Source: Eurosta solidaginis
Taxonomy: Eukaryota > Arthropoda > Insecta > Diptera > Tephritidae
Direction: 5' to 3'
Length of the DNA stretch: 64,000 nt
NCBI RefSeq assembly: GCF_040869045.1
Contig: NC_090320.1
Span: forward strand, 247,194,978 to 247,258,977
Part shown: piece after piece, positions 20,869 through 31,900 of the stretch
How the letters are laid out: the number at the start of each line of letters is the position of its first letter
How positions within the stretch are numbered: position 1 is the first letter of the stretch
Translations under genes and position numbers: made by a program
Notes under the pieces: model-generated
The model's input: only the letters and a program-made list of their open reading frames with translations
Database searches by the model: none
What the model was told of the DNA's origin: nothing

Positions 20869-21003
20869 ATTATGCAAATTGTGTTTTACATCCAAATGTT
20901 TTGTTGATACATATATGTGGCAGTAACCAGACTAAACTTTTGAATCAGATTTGATCAAAAAACTTCAATATTAAGGATTTAAAAGAATGAATCGAAAATA
21001 GGT
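20869..21003. other. Short unassigned spacer
   Basis: AT-rich spacer between element A1 and the LINE tail. It ends at the GGTTAGGTTAGGT tail that starts the next element. Confidence 0.4.
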
Positions 21004-22110
21004 TAGGTTAGGTGGTAGCTGCCTTAATAAGGATAGCTCACTTGGACAACACGAAGGCCGTTGTGATACCACATACACCGGAAATAACGGTGACTTAGAT
21101 CTAGCTACTTAGAGAATCGTTGGGCAGCAACGATACAGCTCCGGATGATACCGATCTCAACTTTGTATAAATCCTCGGGAGATCCAAGTGAGTCGCGACC
21201 GAAGAACATTCGCCTAGTTCTGGCAGAAGCTGGACAATCAAGCATAAAGTGATTTGGTGATTCCACCTCACCATCCTCCATACAGCTGCAGCAGGATGGA
21301 GTTTCCAGTATATTGAGACGTACCGCATAGATACCCATGGGACAGTGCGGTGTCAAAACCCCAATGACCATTGATAGGTGAGCCTTAGTGAACCCAATTA
21401 TTTCAGCAGACCTCCTGCCATCTACTTTCGGCCAGAATGATTTTGCTACCCTGCAACACATGATGTCCGCCCAACGTTTGCTGAGCTGATTCGAGGCCCA
21501 GCTATGGCGGAGCCATCCACAGGTGGCCAGCGGAATCCCGAAATTCCTACAGCCATCTTCATCCGGTTCAGTTGTACCGATGCGGGCTAAGAGATCCGCT
21601 TGACAGTTACCCGGGATATCACTATGGCCCGGGACCCAGATAATCTTAATTGTGAAATAATTCAATGCAATCGCAAGCGAGGTCAGGCACTCCCAGACCA
21701 CCCTCGATCGCACTGTAGTTGAGCTCAAGGCCTTGATAGCCTCTTGGCTATCAGAGTAGATGTTAAATTCCCTAACCATAATAGCAGTGGATAGCATTTC
21801 ATCCACCGCATCCTTAATCGCAGCAACTTCCGCTTGGAATACACTGCAGTGATCATCCAACTTAAACTTGCCACTTACATTTAGCTCTTGACAAAAGACC
21901 CCCACCAACCTTTCCGTCCACCTTCGACCCATCCGTGAACAAGTTAACTGGTCCCATGCCCCAGATAATTCCTCTTCCCCACTCCTCTCTCGGTGGAATG
22001 ACTGGGGTAAAGGTTGTATAGGGAGCAGTTATCGGCATGCAACCTTCAATCGCAAATAGATGATATAGCAATGTGTTGCAGATGAAAATAAACAAATTCG
22101 ATTTATCTTT
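21004..22110 (-). mobile_element. LINE 3' fragment with RNase H (I/LOA-like)
   Basis: This is a 5'-truncated non-LTR element. The minus strand carries an RNase H domain. LFTDGSKVDG lies in frame 22095-21862, and the domain continues in 21932-21105 with SVFQAEVAAI, IYSDSQEAI and VPGHSDIPGNCQADLLA. A shift near 21890 separates the two frames. A cysteine knuckle CCSCMEDGEVESPNHFMLDC follows. RNase H after the RT is found in the I, LOA and related clades, not in R1. The 3' end carries the short tail seen on the plus strand as GGTTAGGTTAGG. Confidence 0.75.
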
Positions 22111-23390
22111 TTTGTAACCCTTTGTGCGGTGTCACACAAATCAGCAAAAGAATTTTAAATGTTTCCACATCAAATCACCGCATGATCCAATTCAAATGTA
22201 AACAATCGGTATTAATTACATACATACATTTTTTCGATATATACGATGCATTAGCGCCAGCTGGAGATCAAAACAAATAATAAACAGTAATTTAGCAACA
22301 GATCAGATGATGAAAGATTTTTCAATTTAAACGATTATAAAGTGATTTGTTTTGATCCGCCACAAACGAGGTGGGATGAGCTTTTAGTGTTGTTTACTTA
22401 TTCGGATGGGTGGATAAGCGTGGGTAGTCAAAAGTTGCTCACATGAAGGTTATGTATAAAACTTTTCCTGGAAATCCCCTAAACAAATTTATAACAGATT
22501 TGTTAGTTTATAATTATGAGTCAATTCAAAAAATATTCTAATAAGCTGACTACAACTGGGGGACCCCTAAAAAGGGAGTAGGTCAGTGTCATGAAAGATT
22601 ATACGGGACGACCTAAACTGCACGATGTTAGGTGGACGTATAGAAGCTATTCCTATAGTGTGGAAGCGTTAGTATAGATGCCGTGTGTGATTAAGTACGA
22701 AGGATCGTAGCACATTTTGCAGCGCCGAAACCCGTGTATAGCTACACGATATTTGAAGATGCTCCGCTTTTGCAATTCACAACTTACAAAAGGTCAGCAA
22801 TATACTCCTCAAACGAACGAGAAAACGGAGAATATGTTATATCCGGAGCTTGGAAAAATGTTCTGGGTATGGGCAGTTGGTGCACCTCATAATAGCAACA
22901 TAAAACTCCGACATAATGAAATACCGACAACTTAATATCCCGACTAGGCAATATCCCGTACACAGTCCAGACAAATTTACTAAAATTCCGTTCTTACAAA
23001 TTACGCCTACGCATAATGGTGTTCTGCGCAGAAATATTGAGAATCGCGTAGCCGGTGTTGGATCGGCTAAGGGTTAAAGGCATTCTGTGCAAAAAATACT
23101 ATGGATGGCGTAACCTTTGTTGGATCGGGTAAGTATTTTTGTGCAGAGATGTCTAAAATAGTAGAACAATATCTAAGACGTATATGTTTTCCCAATTTAC
23201 ATATTGTCGGGATTTGATGTCGCTATTTGGTCGTGTCGGGACTATAAACACACATAAGTAGTAATTAATGGCCTTTGAAGTGAGAAAAAATCAGGCCTTA
23301 TCCTGATAATGCTGATGACAAAATTGACTCTGGGACGATGGGTCATAGGCGTAGATGCGAATGCGCGGTGCAGTAAAAAATGCCCATCGC
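22111..23390. other. Unassigned DNA
   Basis: No supported gene or known repeat. Small frames such as 22717-22935 have no recognisable domain. The segment near 22970-23130 carries two loosely similar phrases (GTTGGATCGG.TAAG.), possibly a decayed tandem repeat. Confidence 0.4.
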
Positions 23391-24475
23391 GAAATAAAAA
23401 AAGTTAAACAAAATGGAATAAAATATAATATAGCAAAACAAAATAAAACAAAATGGAATAAATTTAAGTAAAATGAAATAAATGAAATGAAATAAAATTA
23501 TATAAACAAAATGAATAAAATAATATTACATAATATAGTTACATTACGATCCCACCTACTTTTATAACACATATACATATTACTTATTGAGAAGCACTCT
23601 CACACTCTACATTCATTTATTGAAGACTTCTCTCACACAAATCATCTATTTATTGAGAATCCTCTCACTTTCACATATTACACATAACATCGGTTGCATC
23701 AGTTTCCGCTTAAGCGATGCTAATCGGAAACTACATACTTATATACATACAACGGATACGACATACACCTGTTCATACATACACTCCTAGCATTACTCAC
23801 AAGAAATGTATCATAATTCTAAGAAAGCTTTAGATTAAGAAGAGTGTGATATTGAATTCAGTTAATAAAGTTCTTTGTTACATGAAGACGTTTAACCTTG
23901 TTTCTATATGAAATAAAATAAATAAAAAATTAAATACAATAACATAATTAAAAATAAACTAATATTAAAAAAAAATAACATAAAATAAAAAAATTAATTA
24001 AACCTAAAATATAATAAAATAAATATAAATAAAAATAAAATTAAAAAAAATGAAATGAAATAAAATTAAAATAAATAAAACAAAATAAAATATAATTAAA
24101 ACAAAATAAAATTAAATTAAATTAAGAGACAAGAAAATAAAATAAAATTAAATTAAAATAAAATAAGAAAATAAAGTTAAATTATATTAATATAAAATAA
24201 AATAAAATAAAAAATTAAATAAAATAACCTTGAAAATGGATCTATCTACGCTTATATGGCAGGTATCTGAAAAAAAGTCTATATTCTATTAAAAAAATAA
24301 TTTTTCAATTACAGAAATATTAAAAAAAAAAATTATAAAAATTATAAAACTCGAGCTCGAATTCGAAACAGGATTTTTTTATCAACAGGCCGATAAAAAC
24401 GAAAAAAAATTGAAAAAATAAAAAAATAATAAAATAAAATAAAATTACATTAAATTAAACTTTTTTCCGAAAGTT
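23391..24475. repeat. A/T-rich (AAATA/TAAAA)n tract with unique islands
   Basis: Long runs of AAATAAAATA-type sequence fill 23395-23530 and 23900-24235, and 24400-24460 in part. They are interrupted by an ordinary-composition island (about 23540-23900) and by 24236-24400. It is the same sequence type, in complement, as 48786-49147 and 53492-54730. Confidence 0.7.
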
Positions 24476-24560
24476 ACCGGATCAATATCCAGAAAGGGAC
24501 TATCAACATCGATAAACCTCCCTAAAACCTTCATAGAGAAACTTTATCGCTAGAAGAGGA
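24476..24560 (+). repeat. Family-B repeat fragment
   Basis: CCAGAAAGGGACTATCAACATCGATAAACCTCCC matches, in short blocks, the 3' part of the family-B element at 28740-28775. The tail is missing. Confidence 0.45.
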
Positions 24561-25121
24561 AGAATTAGATTGGAAAATGTAGAGAAAGCGATCACGGAAG
24601 CTTGCTGTTTTATTTTCTTAAAATATTTCTCGCACCATAAATTGTTTGTGACGGTAAGCAATAATAATATTATTTGGATGAATTTGCGCGATGGTGCATT
24701 AAATCAACAAAACAAATTTCTAATTATGTTTTCTATATATACCAAAAATGTATGTGAACATTGTAATAAACGTTTGCAACTACACGCGCTGACGAACACT
24801 AACCGCCCCATTTATGATTCACCTAACCACTGACGTTTGAATCTATTTAATTATACAAATAGAAATGTACTTTACACACTATATTTTGAACTTTAATTAT
24901 TTATAAGCAATAATATTAATATTTTACACGCTCTGACGTCAAAATGCATAAATGTACGGCGTAACGTTACAAGCGACGTAACTTATTACATATTATATAA
25001 TTTAAAATATTATTTTTAGCATAATTAATGTCAATATATCAACTAATTGAATTACGTTACTATGATTTATATAATTCAACTCATATAATTCAACTTACAT
25101 AGGTAAATAATTAAGCGTTTT
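24561..25121. other. Downstream flank of WBP4
   Basis: AT-rich DNA beyond the stop codon of the minus-strand WBP4 gene. Its 3' UTR must lie in the right part, but I see no AATAAA on the minus strand near the stop, so the polyA site cannot be placed. The 87-codon frame at 24570-24833 has no family resemblance. Confidence 0.4.
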
Positions 25122-27526
25122 TTAATCAACGTCAAGACGTTGACGCTGATTGGCTTTTGCAGCGAATTTTCGTTTTTTGAATGACGTAGGCACATCAATT
25201 GCCGCTGTTGGATCCAAGGCAACAATAGTTTTCTCTTTGAAACGTTTTACCGGAGGTTCAGCTGGTATATCTGACACTACTGGCGGCACATAATACTGAT
25301 CAGTTTTCGGTAACTCCAAGTCGATAGGTTTGGGAGGTGGTCTGAAAAATGAATTAAACTTTAAGAACTTAATATATAAAGCCTCAATTAAGTCTAGTGA
25401 TTACGAGAAAATTGTTGTAGCCATACCAATCTAGAAGTATAAGAAGCAAAGGCAAAATGAAAAAGTGCATCTTATTACTATGCAGTTAAATTACTGTAAA
25501 AGTTTAGCCCTGTTGTTGTTGTAGCGATTTCGACACTCCCCGATGATGGTCCTTTGCTGGATGCAGATCCGGTACGTTCCGGAACCAAGCACCATAAAGG
25601 AACTAACCCGACCATCTCGGGGACGATTTATATGGCCACATTAACCTTCAAGGCCATCCCTCCCTCCCCACCCTTAGTTCCATGAGGAGCTTGGGGTTGC
25701 CAGAGCCTCTTCCTTTAATGAAACAGGATTAGGTTAGGTGAGGTTGACAATTGCGTTGGAGAAGCTATATATTGGGCTGTCAACCTTTTGAGAGGGTTGC
25801 GCTACACAACCCCTTGAATCAATTTGGTATTTTAGACGCCTTTTACGACAGGCATACCTACCGCGGGTATATTCTAAGACCCGTAACCCGCTGGGGTTAG
25901 TTTGGCCCTAGTCCTAGAATGCTGTTCAAGTCGGACTATTGGGGACTTAACTTAAAGAGTGCGCTGACCCTTTGCTGTGGTCAAATTTAAAGAACTGGAT
26001 GTGATTTGAATATCTTCAAGCTAACCGCAAAAAATATTTTCGAGAGCTGAAAATGCATCATCATCATTAATTGGCGCAAACGCAAGCACATTCAGTATTA
26101 AATCTCTGAGTAAAATCCGAGTTTTTCTAGAAGATACGCATCAGCGGTTCTACCGTTTGCCAGTAAAAGGGGAATTCTGCGGTGACATAGTTATTGGCAA
26201 CAGTTTAGATAGTGAAATTTATTCGCATTGTTGCGAGCTTAGATCGGACTCTAAAGAAAGATTCATGTCACGGGTACTTATTTCCAGACTTTAGTAACCA
26301 GTTGAACATTAATTGCCAAACGGGAGTTTATTGATTGATAAGGACCCGATTAAGGACTACATGAATTTATTAATTAGTAGAAATGTAGTTGGAAGAACTG
26401 AAATGATATCGATTTATGCTCAAAATGGATAAGTTACGACCAAGGTCATACAATATACTGTACCAGAGAAATTCAACTAATTTAGTCTTCAAAAGAAACA
26501 AATAAATCAATTTAGTCAAACAATGTATAACTTACTTCTGCTCCACAACTTGCCACTCGCCGATTTTCTGAGCCACAGCCTCTTCCTGTGTTTTATATGA
26601 CTGCTTTACTTCAAGTCGCTGTTGCACTTCTTGTGGCGTTTCAGGTTTGCGAAACATTTTCAAACGTTCACGATTATAACGTGCCACTTCCTCGTTGACA
26701 TTTTCACGAAACTTCTTTGCTTGAGAAGCATGTTCCACTTCTTGCTTTTTAACTGCCAATTCATTTATACGTTGATATTCGGCATAGCTAAGAAATCCTT
26801 CTGTTGGTGCCTCCCACACCGACTCATTCGTTTTAACATTCCAATAATATGTGTAACCTTCATCAGAAACACCCTCGACCCAAAGTGATGCATTTGGCAC
26901 AGTTTCAGGATCTACTTTTTTTATTGAAACACGCCTACTATCATCATCTTCTTCATCAGAATTGCCTGGCAAACGCATTGGATCAACTTGTTTGCCTCGT
27001 ACTGCACCCGTTGAAGTAGAAGCGACTGCGGGCACGGTTGTGTTGACATCCAATGCAGCGTTTATTGTGCGCGCTGTATAATCGCCGCTGGCGTGTATGT
27101 CTTGTGCATATGAACGCATTGCAGCTTCCTCCATTTTCCGTATTTCTGCATCCATCTTCTTGCGCTCACGCTCGGCTTTTTCACTGTTGCGACTAATGTC
27201 TGTGATGCGTTGCGCCACATTGGCTTTATGGCGTTTGCCATTTTCATGAAAGGAGATGCTCTGTGAAGAACGAGTTATATTTTGAAATATGGACTTTTTA
27301 TATTGAATTATTAAAACACTTACCGCTTTGTTGTCGCCAATGTAACATTTGCAGAAATCGCAATATTTTCGCTCATTTGACTTCCAGTAATCAGTCCTTG
27401 AAAGAAAACCATTGAAATAATATGTATACCAACAACTAAATATGTAGTCAAATGCCAACTATAGATTTGAAATAGTTAACTAACAATTTAGCTTAATATT
27501 AATTTATTATTTCGGAAAACTTACAT
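25122..27526 (-). CDS. WBP4: WW domain-binding protein 4 (FBP21-like) spliceosomal factor
   Basis: Proposed CDS: 27526-27525, 27396-27324, 27260-26536 and 25341-25122, giving 339 residues. All three introns have GTAAGT donors and AG acceptors. The start codon is split: AT ends exon 1 and G begins exon 2. WBP4/FBP21 is a pre-mRNA splicing protein of the spliceosome that binds proline-rich partners. An N-terminal matrin-type zinc finger (C13, C16, H30, H36) is followed by a charged coiled-coil-like helix (46-75) and one WW domain (about 151-181: W152, YYW 163-165, W174, P177). The conserved tail has GEWQ, IDLELP, FKEKT and FKKRK. Human FBP21 has two WW domains and 376 residues, so one WW appears absent. 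Confidence 0.9.
25513..25935 (-). mobile_element. Family-B SINE-like element in a WBP4 intron
   Basis: The plus strand starts with the complement of the tail (GTTGTTGTTGTAGCG), followed by the complement of the segments seen in 28481-28802. This copy extends further at its 5' end, with GCGGTAGGTATGCCTGTCG on the minus strand near 25850. It lies in the large intron between the last two coding exons, in the same orientation as the gene. No splice-site involvement is apparent. Confidence 0.7.
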
Positions 27527-27829
27527 TTTATTTATTAATTTCTCCTAGCAGTTTGTAAACAACTTTGCCCAACGCAAAACACGTTCCACTGACTTGACAA
27601 TTAGAACAGCTGACAGTCGACAATACAGTGCAACTGCACTGCAAAGTTTGTTTGGGTTCGTACCTTTGATAAACGAATAAACGCTAGCGAATTTTTACGT
27701 TAAGAATTCAAAAAATCTAATTTTGCTCAATTGAAAAAACTTCTTGCTAGAGGCGATCCATAAACTACAGGTCAAGGTCAGCGTCACGCTTTATGGAGGA
27801 GAACTCTAAACAAGATTTGTGGTTTTTTT
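27527..27829 (-). promoter_or_regulatory. WBP4 5' UTR and presumed promoter region
   Basis: Exon 1 carries only UTR plus the first two bases of the start codon, so the transcript start must lie a little upstream of 27526. I see no TATA box at a fixed distance, which fits a housekeeping-type dispersed promoter. CAGCTG E-box sequences occur near 27608. The transcript start is inferred, not seen. Confidence 0.35.
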
Positions 27830-28104
27830 AAAGGTAAAGACACTCTCTGAAAGTTTAAGGGAGTGTTATCGATATTGATGGTCCCTTGCCGGATATAGAT
27901 CCTGGTCATCTCCTTATCAAATTAATCACGTAATGACCGACAAGCAGTTGGTATAATCCTATGATGCTTCCAGTGTTGTTATAGGAGTAACAATTGTAAA
28001 GGTTGTACTATGGGAGTAACAAAAAACTAAGGTCTCCTCAAAGTTTTAGGAGAGTGCTGCAGAGTCGGATCTTAATCGGGTACGCTAGCTTACTACTTAA
28101 AAGA
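27830..28104. repeat. Family-B fragments and unassigned DNA
   Basis: 27833-27910 (CACTCTCTGAAAGTTTAAGG, then GAGTGTTATCGATATTGATGG) is a partial minus-strand family-B copy that keeps the 3' hairpin. A second decayed piece lies near 28035-28070. Otherwise nothing is recognisable. Confidence 0.5.
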
Positions 28105-28964
28105 AATACATAGAAGGAAGCTATAGGCCTGTCAAAACCCCGCGCTCAGAACTATCACGAACTATCTTCTTATGCCGCTGGAACTACAGTGAGAGAGACG
28201 AAATTCTGAACCAACAATGTCTGTTAAGTACTCAGAAGCCTGGGCATCATAACAGACATCTGAATTAAGATGTCACTCCTCTCAAGAAGGCAAAGAGTCA
28301 TCTCCGCAAGAATTGCGAAGAAACCCAATAATTCAGCCGGTTGAATCAAAAGAGCATAAAAAGGCCTTTAGAGTCATCCAAAACGAGTCGACAAAATTCT
28401 ATGGCGATAAATGCACGTCGAACATCGTTCTCTATGACAAATCCACGCAACTTGCAGTTGGGGAGAGCAGACTGCTCACGGGGGATTCAAGGGGTTGTGT
28501 AGCGCAATATATAGCTTCTCCAACCCAATTGTCAACCTCACCTTCGAGCGGCGAATCCCGTTTCACTAACAGACGAGGCTCTGGCGACCCCAAGCTCCTC
28601 ATGGAACTTGGGGGTGGGGAGGGAGGGATGGCCTGAAGGTTTAATGTGGCCATATAAATCGTTCCCGAGATGGTCGGGCCAGCACCTTAATGGTGCTGTG
28701 TTACCGGAGCGTATCAGATCTGTATCCGACAAAGGACCATCACATCGATAACACTCCCCAATGCCTTCGGGGAGTAACTAATCGCTACAACAACAACAAC
28801 AACAGACTGCTCACGAAAACGCGCGTCCCTCTGGCACACCTAAGATCTGGATATTGTAATAGATTAAACTTTTACTTATTCCGCATCAACATCGATATAC
28901 GAAATGTATGTCCTGCACGTAATGTGCCTCCAGATGTCACCAACAATCTTACAATTATAATGCC
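28105..28964 (+). pseudogene. Relic LINE, RT C-terminal part
   Basis: This is a diverged relative of the jockey-type LINE at 14400 and 28965. Pieces corresponding to TQKPGHPNRHLI, SHLRK and LRSGYCNRLN can be traced across several frames (28105-28480 and 28803-28964). It is interrupted by a family-B element (28481-28802). At 28964 the young LINE copy 2 inserts, after which the relic continues briefly at 33028-33080 (MPL.PL..WSNP). It shows repeated insertion into the same dead element. Confidence 0.6.
28481..28802 (+). mobile_element. Family-B SINE-like element, best copy
   Basis: 322 bp flanked by the 13-bp duplication CAGACTGCTCACG (28468-28480 and 28803-28815). It starts GGGGATTCAAGGGGTTGTG and has no coding frame of its own. 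Near its 3' end a hairpin (ACTCCCC...GGGGAGT, 28755-28777) is followed by GCTACAACAACAAC. The GCTACAAC tail is the same as that of the 4063-bp LINE family, so the LINE machinery may move it. No A/B boxes of a tRNA promoter were recognised, so it could instead be an internally deleted LINE. Confidence 0.75.
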
Positions 28965-31900
28965 TGTTGTTGTTGTTGTTGTTGTAGCAATGCTCGCCCC
29001 ACCTAATAGCCGCGACCGATCACAAATTGTCATCAATATCCTCTAACGGGAGTCCAAGGAAACTTGCCGTTTCAACAGGGGTGGACCATAAGGAAAGGGG
29101 TGTTAAAGGCGTTGGTTCCTCATTACAATTAAAGAGATGGTTGGTGTCATGTGGGGACACATTGCAAGCAGGGCATACATTTTGTATGTCGGGGTTGATT
29201 CTGGATAGGTAAGAGTTTAACCTGTTACAGTATCCAGAACGAAGTTGAGCAAGAGTGACACGCGTTTCCCTGGGGAGTATGCGTTCCTCTTCTGCGAGTT
29301 CTGGATATTTTTCTTCAAGTACTGGATTCACCGGGCAATTCCCGACATAAAGGTCCGACGCCTGTCTATGGAGTTCACCAAGGACCTGCTTGTGTTTTTC
29401 CGCTTCATACGGCTGGGTTCTCAGGTGCCGTATTTCCTCAAAATGCTTACGGAGATGACTCCTTAGGCCCCTAGGCGGTGCTGGTTCGTCAATCAGATGT
29501 CTGTTGGGATGCCCAGGTTTCTGGGTATTCAACAGGAACTGTTTGGTCAGCATCTCATTTCTCTCCCTGATGGGGAGTATTCTCGCCTCATTATGCAGAT
29601 GGTGTTCTGGGGACATAAGAAGACAGCCCGTGGCGATTCTGAGAGCAGTATTTTGGCAGGCCTGTAGTTTCTTCCAGTGGGTGGTTTTTAGGCTTGGCGA
29701 CCATATAGGTGACGCGTAGCACGTAATCGGCTGGCTAATTGCTTTGTATGTGGTCAAGAGCGTTTCTTTATCTTTTCCCCAGGTACTGCCAGCAAGGGAT
29801 TTGAGGATTTTATTACGGCTCTGAATTCTTGGAACAATTGCGGTTGCGTGCGCACCAAAATGTAGATCCTGATCAAACGTCACACCCAAGATTTTGGGGT
29901 GTAGGACAGTCGGTAGCGTAGTGCTATCGACGTGGATGTTCAATATGGTCGACATTTGGGGCGTCCATGTTGTAAATAAGGTCGCGGAAGATTTAGTCGG
30001 TGACAATGCCAGGTTTCGCGAGGCGAAAGAACTGGAGAGATCAGGGAGATAGCCGTTTATTTTATTGCATAGCTCATCGATCTTTGCGCCTGGGCCTGTG
30101 GCCATTATTGTGCAGTCATCGGCGTAGGAAACGATTGTGACTCCTTCCGGTGGTGAAGGTAGCTTAAATATGTAGAAATTAAACAAAAGCGGGGATAGGA
30201 CACCACCCTGTGGCACCCCTTGTTTAATTCTCCTTTGTTTTGATGTTTCGTTTCTGAATTGCACCGACGCCTGCCGACCACCCAGATAATTTGCGGTCCA
30301 CCTTTTAAGACATGGGGGAAGGCCCTTCCAGGTCTTGCAGTAACGAACCATGGTTGACCGTATCAAAAGCTTTTGATAGGTCTAACGCTACGAGTACTGT
30401 TCTATGGTGGGGATATTGATTCAAACCGCAATTTATCTGGGTGCTAATGACATTTAGCGCGGAGGTAGTGCTATGGAGTTTTCTGAAGCCATGCTGATGA
30501 GGGGCTAGCTGCAAATGTGCTTGGAAATAAGGGAGCAAAATGGCTTCAAGCGTCTTTGCCACTGGCGATAGGAGAGATATCGGACGATATGACTCACCAA
30601 CGTTAGCTGGTTTCCCAGGCTTTAGTAGCGGGACCACCTTTCCATTTTCCATTTCTCGGGTATGACAAAGGTGGAAAGAGACAGGTTGGAGACATGCGCT
30701 AAATATTGGAAACCCTCTTTCCCTAGGTTTTTAAGCATCGGCATGGCTATGCCGTCTGGGCCCACTGCTTTGGATGGTTTAGCGTGACCAATGGCGTCCT
30801 CAACCTCTCTAGTGGTGATGGTAATTGGTGACGCACTGAGTTTGTGTTTATGTGCGTGTCTATTGGCTCTCCGTCTATCTTTGTCGACCGTAGGATGCAT
30901 TATATATTGTCGGCAGAAAGCGCTCGCGCATTTTTTCGCATCCGACAGCACCTTATCGCCAAAGGCGATGGAAGCTTTGTCTTTGTGCTTAGTCGGATTC
31001 GATAGGGACTTTACGGTGGACCAAAGTTTACCTACACCGGTAGAGAGGTTACAACCTCTTAGGTGCTCTTCCCATTTCGCCCGCTTGTGTTCGTCCACAA
31101 GCAATCTGATGCGTTGGTTTATATCCCTTATTTGGGGGTCGCCTGGATCAAGCTGTCTTATAAGGTCGCGTTCCCTCGCTAAGCTCGCGGCCTCCGCCGG
31201 GAAGTGGGGCCGGATTTCGGGAATTCTCCCGGCGGTAATGAAATGTGCCGAGGCGGATTCAATGACCTTACGGAAGGCACGCTCCCCTTGGCGGGCATCA
31301 GTCGGGATAGGGAGGGCAGCAAAGCTGCTGTCTGTTGCAGATTTATATTCTTCCCACTTTCCTTTTTTGAAGTTTATGAAAGTGCGTTTTTCGATGACGA
31401 TGAAGTCGGCGGTACGCTCGAACGAAATAAGTATGGGCAGGTGGTCGGATGCCAATGTTACCATCAGCTGCCAGTTGACGCAGTTTACGAGTTCTGCGCT
31501 CACGATTGAGATATCTGGCGAGCTATGACAGCTTCCTACCATACGTGTGAGGGCGTCTCCGTTTATTGTGCAGAACGTCGTTTCGTCTATTTGATCCGCC
31601 AACATCTCACCCCTACTGTCCGCCCGCAAGTTTGAATGCCATAGGTCGTGATGGGCATTGAAATCGCCTAAGATAATGCGATTGTTGCCAGTGAGTAAGG
31701 CCTCGATATTAGGGCGGTATCCACTGGGGCAACAGGTGACAGGAGGGATGTAGATGTTGATGATTTCTAGATTTGCATCGCCTGACCAGACAGATAGGCC
31801 TTGACGTTCTAAGACATTGTCACTGCGGTCGATGCCAGGATCAAATATATGATATTGCACAGAGTGGTGTATAATAAACGCGAGGCCGCCTCCATTTCCG

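Noticed and set aside
21001..21016. Telomere or interstitial telomeric repeat
   Set aside because: Only about two to three units occur, exactly at the 3' ends of LINE fragments, and flies lack TTAGG telomeres.
22717..22935. Possible 72-codon gene
   Set aside because: No recognisable domain, no supporting promoter or splice context, and composition like the surrounding DNA.
30791..31528. 245-codon plus-strand frame
   Set aside because: It is antisense to the endonuclease and RT of LINE copy 2. The same shadow appears opposite copy 1 at 16881-16180.
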